A stretch of 64,000 nt of DNA from Bacillota bacterium (GCA_023413135.1 JAEZQK010000063.1:61891-125890); one strand, 5' to 3'; positions 24,726 through 34,773 are shown, counted from the first letter of the stretch. Notes: generated by a model not told the origin, from the letters alone. Numbers and translations are program-made.

Positions 24726-26696
24726 TTACTCCAGTGCGACCGCCTCAAACCGTTCCAGCTTATCAATGACAACCACGCAGCCGTTTTCCTTCGGCTCCAG
24801 CCTTACGCTGCCTCCGTTTAATGCTTTGGCCGCCTTGGCGGGGTAGGGGACTTCCACCCGGATGTCATGCATGGGAATAGCATCCTCCACTGTTGTACCG
24901 TTGAACCCCGACAGGTTTAAAAGCTGCAGCAGCATGGAATCACCGGCTTTGTCCCAGAAGATTTCCACGCTGGGATGCGCCGCTGTTTTGATGATCCGGG
25001 CCTCCGGTGCGATGTGATCGATCAGGTCGGCCAGGATATACTTGTGATCGGGATACCCATGCTGGTGATACAGCTCGCCCAGATTCCATGGCACCACCAC
25101 CAGCTTTTCATCCTCTGTGGCAAGCGCACAGCCGCTGTTTGTCACGCTGCCGCCATACGCCCGCTCCGCCGGGCCGAACCATGCTTTAGACATGTAGGGC
25201 AGCCAATGCTTCCAGCCTTCCGCCTTGGCAAAGCCCAGCTTGCCGGTAATAAAAACCTGGTCCTTTTTTGCAAAATGCCAAAAGATGTCCTTTTCACGGG
25301 TCAGCATATAGGCCCCCGCATTATCCTGCTCCACGGAAGCAATTTGAAGGCCGATCTCGCCGGCGACGGCCCCGTCAAGGGGCCGCGTGGCGCCAAGCAC
25401 AATCGTCTTTGTTCCCGCCCGGCGCAGCACGGGCAGCAGTTTCTCATCGATGAGCTTCACATCCGGGATGATGATCAGGCTGTATTTTCTATGCAGAGCC
25501 GGATCGCTCAGGAACCGATTGTCCAGCAGGATATCGAAAAGGAGGTGCTCTTCCTTCAGCGCCCTGAATACGCCGGCGGCATCCTGGGAGCTGTCGTGTA
25601 TGACTTGAGCCGCTCCGGGACGCAGGACGGCGATTTTTGCCTGGGACTCGAGCTTGCCGTAGTATTTTTCGTTTTTCTTGTGATAGCGGAATACCTTCTT
25701 GGCGTTTTCAACGCTGGCCCGGTCCGGATAATCCGCAAAGACGCCGTTGATGCAAAAATCCAGAATGGAACCGGCGGCGATGTTTTCGTACAGCCGGATG
25801 TCGGTGAGGCCATGTGGTACCCCGGCATACCGCCAGCGCAGGTCTGTGGCGTTGATGACGCAATTGCCCAGCACCTTATCCTTCCAGTTTTCGCGGACAC
25901 GGGCGACGTTTGCAGCGGATTGCGACAGCAGGAAGGGATAAGGCCTGCCGACGCCGCTGTTGGACTCGTTGCGGATGATGTCCACGTAATCTGTGTTGTA
26001 CGTGCAAACCGCAAGTTCCGGCCCATAGGTGCGCGCCAGATCATAAATGCGGCGCAGCGCTTCGTTAATGGCAAAGCGTTTGAATGCTTTGTAGGACGCG
26101 TATGCAGGTTCATCCGTACTTTCCGTCTTGGGCAGCTCCATGCCTCCGCTGAATTCCGCAAAACGCCTTTTGCAGTTGTCGCAATGGCAGTTGCCATAGT
26201 TGTTGCCGTAATAATCCCAACTGGAAAAGCCGAATGCGTTGAAGAAAATGCCGTCCAGCGGATACCTGTCCAGCGCCTCTTTGATAATTTCCAGCGAGTA
26301 TTCCTGCTGGTACCAGCCGTTGATGCAGGTTGTCACCGTGTCGTTGCATATGAGATTGCGCCCGTCCACAGCCTTGAAATACCAGTCCTTGTGATCCTCG
26401 TAGAACTTTTCGTGGGTGCGGTTGAAGTCGAAGCGGCCGATGACGCGGATGCCCGCCTTGTGGCACTTTTCCACCATTTCGGCCACCTTGTCCCCGCCCT
26501 CTTTCAGATAGGGGCTGACCACCTGGTATTCAAGCTTGGTTGGGAAAAAGGACGTGATTCCCCCGATGCCTACCATGGCTACGTTGCACTCAAAATCCTG
26601 AAGCTCTCTGACCCATGCATCCACATCCATCGCGGCATCAATATCGCGGGTGTTGTTTTGAATCATGCGGAAGTTGTTGTCATTCCACCATGCCAT
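24726..26696 (-). CDS. GHL6-type putative glycoside hydrolase, paralog 1
   Basis: A 656-residue protein with three expected parts. Residues 1 to about 340 form a TIM barrel with strands such as IRVIGRFDF and LDGIFFNAFGF and a Cys cluster CHCDNC (Cys170, 172, 175). Residues about 350-550 look like a flavodoxin/GATase-like middle domain (YSLIIIPDVKLIDEKLLPVL). Residues 560-656 are a beta-rich C-terminal domain. This order and the C-x-C-x2-C resemble GH42-like enzymes. The family is a hypothetical hydrolase (GHL6) without a settled substrate. No signal peptide, so cytoplasmic. It is the last gene of the operon, 13 bases after its closest paralog. Confidence 0.75.
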   Translation of the reverse strand: MAWWNDNNFRMIQNNTRDIDAAMDVDAWVRELQDFECNVAMVGIGGITSFFPTKLEYQVVSPYLKEGGDKVAEMVEKCHKAGIRVIGRFDFNRTHEKFYEDHKDWYFKAVDGRNLICNDTVTTCINGWYQQEYSLEIIKEALDRYPLDGIFFNAFGFSSWDYYGNNYGNCHCDNCKRRFAEFSGGMELPKTESTDEPAYASYKAFKRFAINEALRRIYDLARTYGPELAVCTYNTDYVDIIRNESNSGVGRPYPFLLSQSAANVARVRENWKDKVLGNCVINATDLRWRYAGVPHGLTDIRLYENIAAGSILDFCINGVFADYPDRASVENAKKVFRYHKKNEKYYGKLESQAKIAVLRPGAAQVIHDSSQDAAGVFRALKEEHLLFDILLDNRFLSDPALHRKYSLIIIPDVKLIDEKLLPVLRRAGTKTIVLGATRPLDGAVAGEIGLQIASVEQDNAGAYMLTREKDIFWHFAKKDQVFITGKLGFAKAEGWKHWLPYMSKAWFGPAERAYGGSVTNSGCALATEDEKLVVVPWNLGELYHQHGYPDHKYILADLIDHIAPEARIIKTAAHPSVEIFWDKAGDSMLLQLLNLSGFNGTTVEDAIPMHDIRVEVPYPAKAAKALNGGSVRLEPKENGCVVVIDKLERFEAVALE

Positions 26697-26709
26697 GCAT
26701 ATCCCTCCA

Positions 26710-28680
26710 TCAGTCGATTACAATCGCTTCAAACCGTTCCAGCGTATTAAGGCAGACGGCGCAGCCCTGGGCCGTGGGCACAAGGCTTACTTTGCCGCCG
26801 CACAGCGCTTTTACAGCGCTTGCCTTAAACGGGATCTCGACGCGAATGTCCCTCACCGGCAGATGCTTGGTGATGGTCGTCCCGTTGAAGCCCGATAGGT
26901 TCAACAGCTGAAGCAGCATGTGTTCGCCGCTCTTGTCCCAAAACAGCTCAACGCAGCTGTGGGCGTTTGTTTTGAGGATGCGCACCTTAGGCACCAGCCA
27001 GTCCAGAAGGTCTATCAGCGCAAACTTGTGATCCTCAAAGCCGTACTGGTGGTACAATTCGCCGGGCTGCCAGGTATATATGGCTAACGACTCATCCGGT
27101 GAAAGCATCACGCCGCCAAGATCTGTCACCTTGTGGCCGAAGGCGCGCTCGGGCGGGCCGAACCAGGCCTTGGACACCTGCGGAAGCAGCGCGGACCAGC
27201 CCGGAGCATCGGCTATGCCAAAGCTTTGCGTAAGCACGATCCAATCCCGCCCGTTAAAGTGGGTGAAAATCTCCTTTTCCCTGGTGTTAAGGTAAGCGCC
27301 TTTTGTATCGGAAGTCGATTCCACGATCTGAAAGCCGATTTCCTTAGCGACTTCCTTGTTCAAGGGGCTTGTTGCGGCCGTTACGATGGTTTTTACGCCA
27401 GCACTCTTCAGGGCGCAGATCACTCTTTGATCGATGCCGGAAAGCCCCGGGATGATGACGGCCTCGTACTTTGCCATTTTGTACGGGTCTTCCATGATGC
27501 GGGTGTCCGCGATCACATCAAAGGGGATGTGCTCTTCCTTGAGCGCCCGGAAAATGCCGTGGTATTCCTTGCTGCCCCCCACCACGGGCCGGGCGTCCAG
27601 CGGCTGCACCAGCGCCAGCTTTGCCTGGGATGTAAGGCTGCCGTAATACTGCTCGTTCTTTTTGTGGTAGCGGAAAACTTCCTTTGCGCTTTCCACGCTG
27701 CGGGTATCCGGATAGCCGTCAAAGGCACCGATGATGCAAAAGTCAAGCCCCGAGCCGGACGCAATGTTTTCATACAGGCGGATGGCCGTCAGTTCCTCCG
27801 AAACGCCTGTGAAACGCCACCACAGATCAGCGGCATTGATGACGCAGTTGCTGATGATCTTGTCATCCCAGTTGTGGCGCACCCGCAAAACGTTGCTGGA
27901 GGAGTGCATCAAATGGAATGGATAGGGGCGCTCCAGCGCGGTGTTGGATTCGTTGTGGATGATGTCCACGCCGTTGGGGTTGGATGTACAGACCGCAATT
28001 TCGGACCCGAAGCTGCGCACGCAGCGCTGAACGCGGCCTAAAATATCGGCGATCATATCGCGCTTGAAGGCTTCGTATACCGCGTATGCGGGCTCATCCG
28101 GGCTTTCGGTCAGCGGCAACGTCATGGAACCGTTGGTATACTCGGCAAAGCGTTTTTTGCAATTGTCGCAGTGGCAGATGCCGTAACGGTTTCCGCTGTA
28201 ATCCCAGCTGTGAAAGCCGAACATGTTGAAGAACACGCCATCCAGAGGGTAGTTCCCCAGGATCTCCTTAAGGATCTCCAGGGAGTACACCTGCTGATAC
28301 CAGCCGTTCAGGCAGGTCTGAACGGTGTCGTTATAGTGTATGATTTCGCCCTGCGGGTTTTTGAAGTACCAATCCTTATGGTCCTCGTAAAAGGATTCGT
28401 GGGTTTTGCTGAAGTCAAGGCGGCCGATGACGCGGATGCCTTCCCTGTGGCATTTTTCAACGATTTCACCCAGAACATCCCTTCCGTTCAGGTAGGGGCT
28501 GGGGGTTTGGTATTTAAGATGTGTGGGATAAAAGGAGGTGATGCCGCCTGCGTTGACCCGAACCACGTTGCACTCGAATTCCTTGAGCGTACGGATCAGG
28601 CTGTCCACATCCATAGTTCCGTCGATATCCCGCATATTGTTCTGGATCAGGCGCAGGTTATTTTTTAGCCACCATGCCAT
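26710..28680 (-). CDS. GHL6-type putative glycoside hydrolase, paralog 2
   Basis: Exactly as long as paralog 1 (656 residues) and clearly its duplicate: MAWWLKNNLRLIQNN, DGVFFNMFGF, ICHCDNCKKRFAEY and LLQLLNLSGFNGTT match position for position. The barrel strand IRVIGRLDFSKTHESF and the middle-domain strand YEAVIIPGLSGIDQRVI are conserved. The copies have diverged enough (for example around residues 55-75) to differ in substrate. It is cytoplasmic, 33 bases after paralog 3 and in the same transcript. Confidence 0.75.
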   Translation of the reverse strand: MAWWLKNNLRLIQNNMRDIDGTMDVDSLIRTLKEFECNVVRVNAGGITSFYPTHLKYQTPSPYLNGRDVLGEIVEKCHREGIRVIGRLDFSKTHESFYEDHKDWYFKNPQGEIIHYNDTVQTCLNGWYQQVYSLEILKEILGNYPLDGVFFNMFGFHSWDYSGNRYGICHCDNCKKRFAEYTNGSMTLPLTESPDEPAYAVYEAFKRDMIADILGRVQRCVRSFGSEIAVCTSNPNGVDIIHNESNTALERPYPFHLMHSSSNVLRVRHNWDDKIISNCVINAADLWWRFTGVSEELTAIRLYENIASGSGLDFCIIGAFDGYPDTRSVESAKEVFRYHKKNEQYYGSLTSQAKLALVQPLDARPVVGGSKEYHGIFRALKEEHIPFDVIADTRIMEDPYKMAKYEAVIIPGLSGIDQRVICALKSAGVKTIVTAATSPLNKEVAKEIGFQIVESTSDTKGAYLNTREKEIFTHFNGRDWIVLTQSFGIADAPGWSALLPQVSKAWFGPPERAFGHKVTDLGGVMLSPDESLAIYTWQPGELYHQYGFEDHKFALIDLLDWLVPKVRILKTNAHSCVELFWDKSGEHMLLQLLNLSGFNGTTITKHLPVRDIRVEIPFKASAVKALCGGKVSLVPTAQGCAVCLNTLERFEAIVID

Positions 28681-28713
28681 TTGATTGCATCCTTTCCTAT
28701 GTATTTCAAGTTC

Positions 28714-30780
28714 TTAATCCAAAAGGATTGCAAGCATCTCCCACAGCTTCAATTCATTCAGCCGGATGTGAACATATTTGCCCTGCACTTCCCAGTGGAC
28801 GGTGTTGCCGGAAATCCTTGCCGCCACATCCGTGACCTTCCTGCCGTCGGGAATGCGCACGGCCAGGTCGACGGCCGGGCAAACGATGCTGTTCACCAGC
28901 GGGCGCTGGCCAATGCCGTTTACCAGGTGCACAAGAATGCGGCCGCTCTTTACGAACGTGGAGGCCACAAGGCCCTGGAGCATATCCATCCGCAAGCCCA
29001 GTTCATCCCCCAGCAGCATGTTCAGCAGGTTCTTCCAAAGCTGATACGTATCCGCCAGACGGTACGCATTGGCCAGGTCGGCGAAGCGGAAGGGAAGCAT
29101 GACGGCGGTACCCTTGCCATAAACGCTGCGGGTGCACAGGGGAATCTCTGTTTGCTTGACAAGAATGCTGGCGCGCTCGGGTGGCGAGCCCACGGAGTTG
29201 AGCGGTGCGAAGGGGGGCACGAGGGTTGCAAGAATATCGGTGCCGGGCTTTGCCCTGGTGTAGGCAGTGATCCCGCGGTGGGGCAGCAGCGGCGTGTTTT
29301 CAAACTGACCGCGCAGGCATGATCCCTTTTCTTCAAACTGCCAGTAGGCGGCTGTGAGGGCCTCGCTGGAGCGGATGCTTTCCGTGATACCCAGCATGTC
29401 TGCAAAGGGGGAAAGCTGTTTTTGCGAGCTTCCTTCCACGATCAGATTGCCGCCGGCCTTCACATAGGCGTGCAGCATGGCGGCGATGGCGTCCGTCATG
29501 GGGTAGGCATCCGGCAATACGACTGCGGGATATTGCTTGAGCAGATCCTCCGTCAACTGGTACGGGTCGCGGATGTCAAACTGCGTTTGGGTATTTACAA
29601 GCAGCTCCGCCCAGCCGTCCGTCTTTCTGCTGTTCCATAGCAGCAGTACGTCGGACCGTTCCTTTGCACTGGCCATATCCTCCTCGGTCCTTGTGATCTC
29701 CTCGTTCACATCCTTTACGATTTGAAGGATGCGCTTGTCGCTGACGGTATCGTTAAACCCGGTAATGCTGTGCCAGAGCGTGCCGCCCGCAGCGGGAATC
29801 TGGCGCAGCCAGAATTTGTACTCCGCGGTGGGAAGGCCGGTATGCCGCCAGTCCATGCCCGGGCAGGAGTGAATGATGCCAAAGGGCGCGGGGTTGCCGA
29901 CCGGCTGCGTGCGGCCCATTTTCATGATGATGGTGGGGAGCCAGATGGGCGGGATATCCTTCCACCCGCGGGAAAGAATGTCCTGTGCCTCGGTGCAGAT
30001 CATGTCGGATGTTGCGAGGCGGTCGTTGAGATTTTCATTGTAGATGCCATAGTACAAAATCAGCGGCATATCCGGTGCTTTCTTCTTGATGGTATCATAG
30101 AGCTTGCCGATGTTGTCGCGGTAGCACCTGCCGGGGAAGCTTGGCTCCATATCCGCTGGCGCTTCCTTATGGCCGAAGGAGACCTTCTGATCCGCGCCGG
30201 AAGCGTCCATGGGGAGCGGTTTGCCATACAGGTCGAAATACTTCTTCTGGCATACTTCGCAGCAGCAGTACTCGTAATTGGGGGCATTGAAGAAAATACC
30301 GTCAATCTTGTACTGATCGATCACTTCGTTCAGCACGGGGATGGCGACTTCCTCATTCCGGTAACCGGAATTGATGCATGTGGAGTACAGGATCGACCAG
30401 TTGCCGGGGCGCAGCGAGCCATAGGAGCGAGGAGAGCCGTCGGGCTCCCGAACGAACCATTCCGGGCGTTCCTGGCACACATAGTCATCCGTCTTGCTGA
30501 AATCAAAGCGCGCAACCACCTTGATGCCATGGCTGTGGCATGCCTTAATCAGGTCTGAAAGCAGGTCCGTGTTTTTAGGCAGATACTCATTCACATGGTG
30601 ATAGCGGACTTTGCTGGGATACCAGGCATATATGCCGCCCACATTGACTACCAGCACGTTGGCGTGCATTTCCTTCGTTTCCCGCGCAATCTTCTCGGGA
30701 TCCATCAAAGGGGTATCCATCACCTGAAGGTTGTCCTGTATCACCCGCATGGTGCCATGCCACCATTTATCGACTTTCAT
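28714..30780 (-). CDS. GHL6-type putative glycoside hydrolase, paralog 3
   Basis: A 688-residue member, closer to paralog 4 than to paralogs 1 and 2. The N-terminus reads WWHGTMRVIQDNLQVMDTPL. Barrel strands include IKVVARFDFSKTDD and IDGIFFNAPNYEYC, and the Cys cluster is CCCEVC. The middle domain holds YPAVVLPDAYPMTDAIAAML and KAGGNLIVEGSS, a GATase-like turn as in GH42 and related enzymes. The segment CTEAQDILSRGW is shared with paralog 4, as are GIIHSCPGMDWRHTGLP and TGFNDTVSDKRIL. These long invariant blocks are where catalytic acids would be sought. Substrate unknown. Confidence 0.75.
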   Translation of the reverse strand: MKVDKWWHGTMRVIQDNLQVMDTPLMDPEKIARETKEMHANVLVVNVGGIYAWYPSKVRYHHVNEYLPKNTDLLSDLIKACHSHGIKVVARFDFSKTDDYVCQERPEWFVREPDGSPRSYGSLRPGNWSILYSTCINSGYRNEEVAIPVLNEVIDQYKIDGIFFNAPNYEYCCCEVCQKKYFDLYGKPLPMDASGADQKVSFGHKEAPADMEPSFPGRCYRDNIGKLYDTIKKKAPDMPLILYYGIYNENLNDRLATSDMICTEAQDILSRGWKDIPPIWLPTIIMKMGRTQPVGNPAPFGIIHSCPGMDWRHTGLPTAEYKFWLRQIPAAGGTLWHSITGFNDTVSDKRILQIVKDVNEEITRTEEDMASAKERSDVLLLWNSRKTDGWAELLVNTQTQFDIRDPYQLTEDLLKQYPAVVLPDAYPMTDAIAAMLHAYVKAGGNLIVEGSSQKQLSPFADMLGITESIRSSEALTAAYWQFEEKGSCLRGQFENTPLLPHRGITAYTRAKPGTDILATLVPPFAPLNSVGSPPERASILVKQTEIPLCTRSVYGKGTAVMLPFRFADLANAYRLADTYQLWKNLLNMLLGDELGLRMDMLQGLVASTFVKSGRILVHLVNGIGQRPLVNSIVCPAVDLAVRIPDGRKVTDVAARISGNTVHWEVQGKYVHIRLNELKLWEMLAILLD

Positions 30781-30797
30781 ATGTTTATATCCATCCT

Positions 30798-31766
30798 TTA
30801 CAGATTTACAACGTTCTTAGGTGTTCCGGCAAGGAATTGATGGAGGTTATTCAGTGCGATATCCATCAGCCGCTGGCGGCTTTCCTTGGGCGCCCAGCTG
30901 ATGTGGGGGGTAATGATGCAGTTCTTTGCTTTCAGCAGGGGATTATCTTCCCTGATGGGCTCCGTGGAAACCACGTCCAGGCCCGCCGCATAGACCTTGC
31001 CGCTGTTCAGCGCCTCGGCCAGGTCACTTTCCACGATCAGGGGCCCGCGGCTGTTGTTTAAAAGAATGACGCCATCCTTCATTTGGGCGATGGTGTTTTT
31101 ATTGATAATCCCTTGCGTCGACGGGAACAGCGGGCAGTGCAGGGAAATCACGTCGGAGGAAGCCAAAAGCTCATGAAGGCTCACATATTCCGCCAGCGCT
31201 TTGCCCGACTCGCTTTGGTACTCGTCAAATGCTATGACCTTCATGCCCAGTGCCTTAGCAATGCGGCCGGTCGCCTGGCCGATGCGGCCAAAGCCGATGA
31301 TACCCATGGTTTTGCCCGCAAGCTCAATCAGCGGATAATCCCAGAAGCAAAAATCCGGGCAGCTTGTCCAGCGGCCTTCATATACCGCTGCGCTATGGTG
31401 CGCCACATGGTGACAGATCTCCAAAAGCATGGCAATGGCAAACTGGGCCACGGCATCCGTACCATAGGTGGGGATGTTGCAGACGGGGATGTTTCTTTCC
31501 TTGGCGGCCTCAATATCCACCACGTTGTACCCGGTTGCCAGCACGCCCACGAAGCGAAGGTTCGGGCAGCGCTCAAACACGGTGCGCCGCAGCGGTGTTT
31601 TGTTGGTGTAGACAATGTTTGCGTCCCCGATCCGGCGTATGATCTCCTCATCGTCATGAAGCGGCGTGCGGTCATAGACCGTCAGTTTGCCAAGCGCCTC
31701 AAAGCCCGCCCAGCTTAAATCACCGGGGTTCTCCGTATAGCCGTCCAAAATAACAATCGTATTCAA
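30798..31766 (-). CDS. D-2-hydroxyacid dehydrogenase, glycerate/hydroxypyruvate type
   Basis: A 322-residue NAD-dependent dehydrogenase. The best start is TTG 31766, because AGAGGGAG lies eight bases upstream; an ATG at 31814 would overlap the previous gene and has no site. GIIGFGRIGQATGRI is the dinucleotide motif (near residue 150). Catalytic Arg is in LLNNSRGPLIVES, Glu in GLDVVSTEPI and His in IITPHISWAP. It is similar to glycerate dehydrogenases. In this operon it could interconvert hydroxypyruvate and glycerate, complementing the tartronate semialdehyde reductase. It stands between GHL6 paralog 3 and the TIM-barrel isomerase gene. Confidence 0.88.
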   Translation of the reverse strand: MNTIVILDGYTENPGDLSWAGFEALGKLTVYDRTPLHDDEEIIRRIGDANIVYTNKTPLRRTVFERCPNLRFVGVLATGYNVVDIEAAKERNIPVCNIPTYGTDAVAQFAIAMLLEICHHVAHHSAAVYEGRWTSCPDFCFWDYPLIELAGKTMGIIGFGRIGQATGRIAKALGMKVIAFDEYQSESGKALAEYVSLHELLASSDVISLHCPLFPSTQGIINKNTIAQMKDGVILLNNSRGPLIVESDLAEALNSGKVYAAGLDVVSTEPIREDNPLLKAKNCIITPHISWAPKESRQRLMDIALNNLHQFLAGTPKNVVNL

Positions 31767-31788
31767 TGCTGTCACTCCCTCTTCAATA

Positions 31789-32685
31789 TCAGTCTTCAAG
31801 CAGCGCCCATGCACGGTTGATGACGCGCTTGGTGCCGCTCAGCACCAGGTCGGCGTCTTCGCTGCCCCAGGGCTTGACCTCAAAAGACAGTACGTAAGGA
31901 TGGTCCTTGCGCAGGAAGCCTTCCTCCTTCAGGACACGGAAAAAGTCAAGCAGCTCCAATGTGTCGTTGGCGCTGTCCGGGAAGCCGAACCGGGGATGCA
32001 TATCGCCATAGGCTTCGCAACCAGGTTTCACCACCGCGTTGCCAATATGGAAGTGGGTGATATAGGGGCGCAGCGTTTGCACCACAAAGCGGGAGGTTTC
32101 ATAGGTGGTGGGGAAGTGGCTCAGATCCACCAGCAGGCCGAAGTTGTTGCAGCTTGTGCCCATGTCGGCGGCAAAGCGGGCGGCCAGGGGGGCGGGGCCG
32201 ATCAGCGCAGCCTTGTCCATGTCGTAATCGAACACTTCCATTTCCACCATCATGCCTTTTGCGGCGGCATATTTGCATACAGCGCGGGTGGTTTTTAAAA
32301 GCTGCGCATAAGCTTCCTCTTTATGCTCCGGGCTCCATTTACCGGCCAGGAAGGCGATGCCCTTGGCGCCCAGGAACTCCGCCTCATCCACTGCTTCTAT
32401 CAGCGTTGCTTCCGCTTTCAGGCGGCCCTCTTCATTCAGATCGTTGGGGTTGAGCTTGGGTCCCAGCAACCGGGGCTGCGCACCGTAGCACACTTTCATA
32501 TGCGCCTGGCGAAGCATATCCCTGGCGGCTTTGCGGGTTTCATCGTCTGCGAACCTGCCTACCTCGATGGCGTCAAAGAAGTCGTCGCAGGCGATTTTTT
32601 TGATGGAATCCAGAACGTTATAGGTGGGATGGCTCATCCATTGGATGGTCCCCATTTGAAAATAGGTATGAATGGACTCTTTCAT
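31789..32685 (-). CDS. sugar phosphate isomerase/epimerase (xylose isomerase-like TIM barrel)
   Basis: A 298-residue protein from ATG 32685, with GGGAGGA seven bases upstream. It belongs to the AP endonuclease 2 superfamily of metal-dependent isomerases. Barrel elements include FFDAIEVGRF, GAKGIAFLAGKW, MVEMEVFDYD, NFGLLVDLSHFP and YVLSFEVKPWG, with Glu, Asp, His and Glu as expected metal ligands. The superfamily includes hydroxypyruvate isomerase (Hyi), which would fit the glycerate genes here, but also many sugar epimerases. The isomerase activity itself is inferred from fold. Confidence 0.8.
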   Translation of the reverse strand: MKESIHTYFQMGTIQWMSHPTYNVLDSIKKIACDDFFDAIEVGRFADDETRKAARDMLRQAHMKVCYGAQPRLLGPKLNPNDLNEEGRLKAEATLIEAVDEAEFLGAKGIAFLAGKWSPEHKEEAYAQLLKTTRAVCKYAAAKGMMVEMEVFDYDMDKAALIGPAPLAARFAADMGTSCNNFGLLVDLSHFPTTYETSRFVVQTLRPYITHFHIGNAVVKPGCEAYGDMHPRFGFPDSANDTLELLDFFRVLKEEGFLRKDHPYVLSFEVKPWGSEDADLVLSGTKRVINRAWALLED

Positions 32686-32701
32686 TAAGTATCCTCCCTC
32701 T

Positions 32702-34759
32702 CTATTGAAGTTCAATGAGCAGCATATCCCAAACACCAAGCCGGGGGATGTGTATGTTCAGCATATCGCCCGCAATGAGGGTGTTCAGTTTTTCTCCAGC
32801 GATTTTGGATGATACGCTTTTTACCTGCCTGCCGTCAAGCTTCACGCAAAGCTTTATATCATGGCAGGGGATGGTATCCTGCAGCGGGCGCTGGCCGATG
32901 CCGTTGACCAAATGAACCATGCGCTTGTCGCCCTTGCCAAAGACAGTCATCATCACGCGCTGCGGCGCGTTCAAACAGAAAACCTTGTCATCCGCCAGCA
33001 TTCTGTCCACCAGGCCGCCCAGCAGATCATAATGATCCTTCAGGCCGTATTCCCTGGTGATCAGGCTCAATTCAAAACTGATAAACATCACCTTGCCGCG
33101 GCCCAGCGCATGCTCCGCGCATAGCGGTACATCCGTATGGGCGGCGGGCAGGCTGGCGCGCTCCGGAGGAAGGCCGGCAAATTCCACCGGGCTGAAGGGG
33201 GGCACCCATGTGAGCAGCACATCGGCACCTTCCGCCGGCTGATAGAACCCGACCTTTCCCCGCAAGGGCAGATAGCCGGATTCGCCCAGCTTTTCCTGAA
33301 TATCGCCAGCCTTTTTTTCGATGGTGATATAGGCCGCCGTAAGCTCTTCGCTGGAGACTACCTGACCGTTTGTGCCAAGGAGACCCAAAATCGGCGCCAA
33401 TTCCTTTTCGGACGTCCCCTCCACAATCAGCCGCCCACCCTTATGCACGAACTGAAGAAGCGCTTCGTCGGCGCCGGCGGGATACTTGAATTGTTTGGGC
33501 GCAATCACGACCTTGTAATCCTTGATCCTGTCATAGGAGAATTGATAATGGGCCAGCATGTCAAAATCGATATGCTGGCAGAATAAAGCTTCCGCCCAGC
33601 CCTGGACATAGGGGCCGCCGTCGCTTAGGAGCAGGACCTCCACGGCGCTTTGCGCGCCGTCCATATCGTCCACGATCCTGCCGGTCATCTTATTGAGATC
33701 TTCCACCGCGCGGATCATGCGCTTATCGGTGACGGTATCGTTAAACCCTGTGAAGGTCGTCCAGTAGGAGCCGCCGTTGGCCGGGATCTGTGCGGCCCAG
33801 TACAGGAATTCCGCCGCCGGCAGGCAGGAATGCCGCCAGTCCATGCCCGGGCACGCATGGATGATGCCCACAGGGGGCGGATAATCACGGACGGTGCGGC
33901 CCATCTTCATGCGCAGCGCGGGGGTCGCCCATTCGGGCAGCTTTTTTACGCCCAGGGAGAGCACGTTTTGTGCCTCGGTGCAAAGCACATTGCACTGTTT
34001 GCTGTTCACATCGATATTGTCCGCCGGGATGCGGCCCATTTCGATGCCCAGGTCCAGGTCAAAGGGCCAGTAATAGCGGATGAACGGTTTGTTTGGCATC
34101 AGCTCATCCATGATCTTGCGGTACTTTTTCAATTGTTCATCCATGCGGTGGATCCAGAATTCCCGTTCCACCTCATGCTTGTCAGAAGGCATTTCCCTGC
34201 CATATCTCTCCCGGTAGAGCCTTTTGCATGTTTCGCACCAGCACATCCCGCTGAAGCCGCCAACGCCGAAAACACCGTCCACATCGTACCTTTCCAGCGT
34301 TTCACGGAACGCCGGAAGGCCGACTTCCTCCAATTGAAAGCCGCTGTTGGGGCAGGCCGCGTACAGCCTGCGCCACAGACCGGGCCGGTCGTTGCCCAGC
34401 ATCACGGGCGAGCCGTCGGGGTTGCGGCGCACCCACTGCGGCCTTTGGAAATAAACCTCCTCTTCAAAGGCGGAAAGCATCCAGCGGGCGACTACTTTGA
34501 TATCGCGCTTGTGGCATTCGTCGATGAGCTCTTTGAGGATATCCCTGCCCTCCGGCAGGAACTCATGTGCCATATGAAAGGGGACATCGCTTAAGTAAAA
34601 TGCCACGCCGCCGCCGGTCACATTGATGACCGCCACATTGGCGCCCATCACCATGGTTTCTTCTGCGATCTTTGCGGGATCCATGAGAGGCGTATCCTTA
34701 CTTTGCAGGTTGTACTGCACCATCCGCATCTGCTTTTGCCACCACAACCGTTCCGACAT
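32702..34759 (-). CDS. GHL6-type putative glycoside hydrolase, paralog 4
   Basis: A 685-residue paralog of the 688-residue member. N-terminus WWQKQMRMVQYNLQSKDTPL, Cys cluster CWCETC, and the shared blocks LCTEAQNVLSLG, GIIHACPGMDWRHSCLP and TGFNDTVTDKRMI. Middle domain: YKVVIAPKQFKYPAGADEAL and HKGGRLIVEGTS. The C-terminal beta domain ends IHIPRLGVWDMLLIEL, very like paralog 3. No signal peptide. It is separated from paralog 3 by the isomerase and dehydrogenase genes, so the pair was not produced by simple adjacent duplication. Confidence 0.75.
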   Translation of the reverse strand: MSERLWWQKQMRMVQYNLQSKDTPLMDPAKIAEETMVMGANVAVINVTGGGVAFYLSDVPFHMAHEFLPEGRDILKELIDECHKRDIKVVARWMLSAFEEEVYFQRPQWVRRNPDGSPVMLGNDRPGLWRRLYAACPNSGFQLEEVGLPAFRETLERYDVDGVFGVGGFSGMCWCETCKRLYRERYGREMPSDKHEVEREFWIHRMDEQLKKYRKIMDELMPNKPFIRYYWPFDLDLGIEMGRIPADNIDVNSKQCNVLCTEAQNVLSLGVKKLPEWATPALRMKMGRTVRDYPPPVGIIHACPGMDWRHSCLPAAEFLYWAAQIPANGGSYWTTFTGFNDTVTDKRMIRAVEDLNKMTGRIVDDMDGAQSAVEVLLLSDGGPYVQGWAEALFCQHIDFDMLAHYQFSYDRIKDYKVVIAPKQFKYPAGADEALLQFVHKGGRLIVEGTSEKELAPILGLLGTNGQVVSSEELTAAYITIEKKAGDIQEKLGESGYLPLRGKVGFYQPAEGADVLLTWVPPFSPVEFAGLPPERASLPAAHTDVPLCAEHALGRGKVMFISFELSLITREYGLKDHYDLLGGLVDRMLADDKVFCLNAPQRVMMTVFGKGDKRMVHLVNGIGQRPLQDTIPCHDIKLCVKLDGRQVKSVSSKIAGEKLNTLIAGDMLNIHIPRLGVWDMLLIELQ

Positions 34760-34773
34760 GTTATCACCTCTTA

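Noticed and set aside
24975..26750. A 591-codon open frame on the plus strand opposite GHL6 paralog 1.
   Set aside because: The minus-strand gene has clear family motifs and operon context. The antisense frame has no recognisable motifs and is an effect of codon bias in GC-rich coding DNA.
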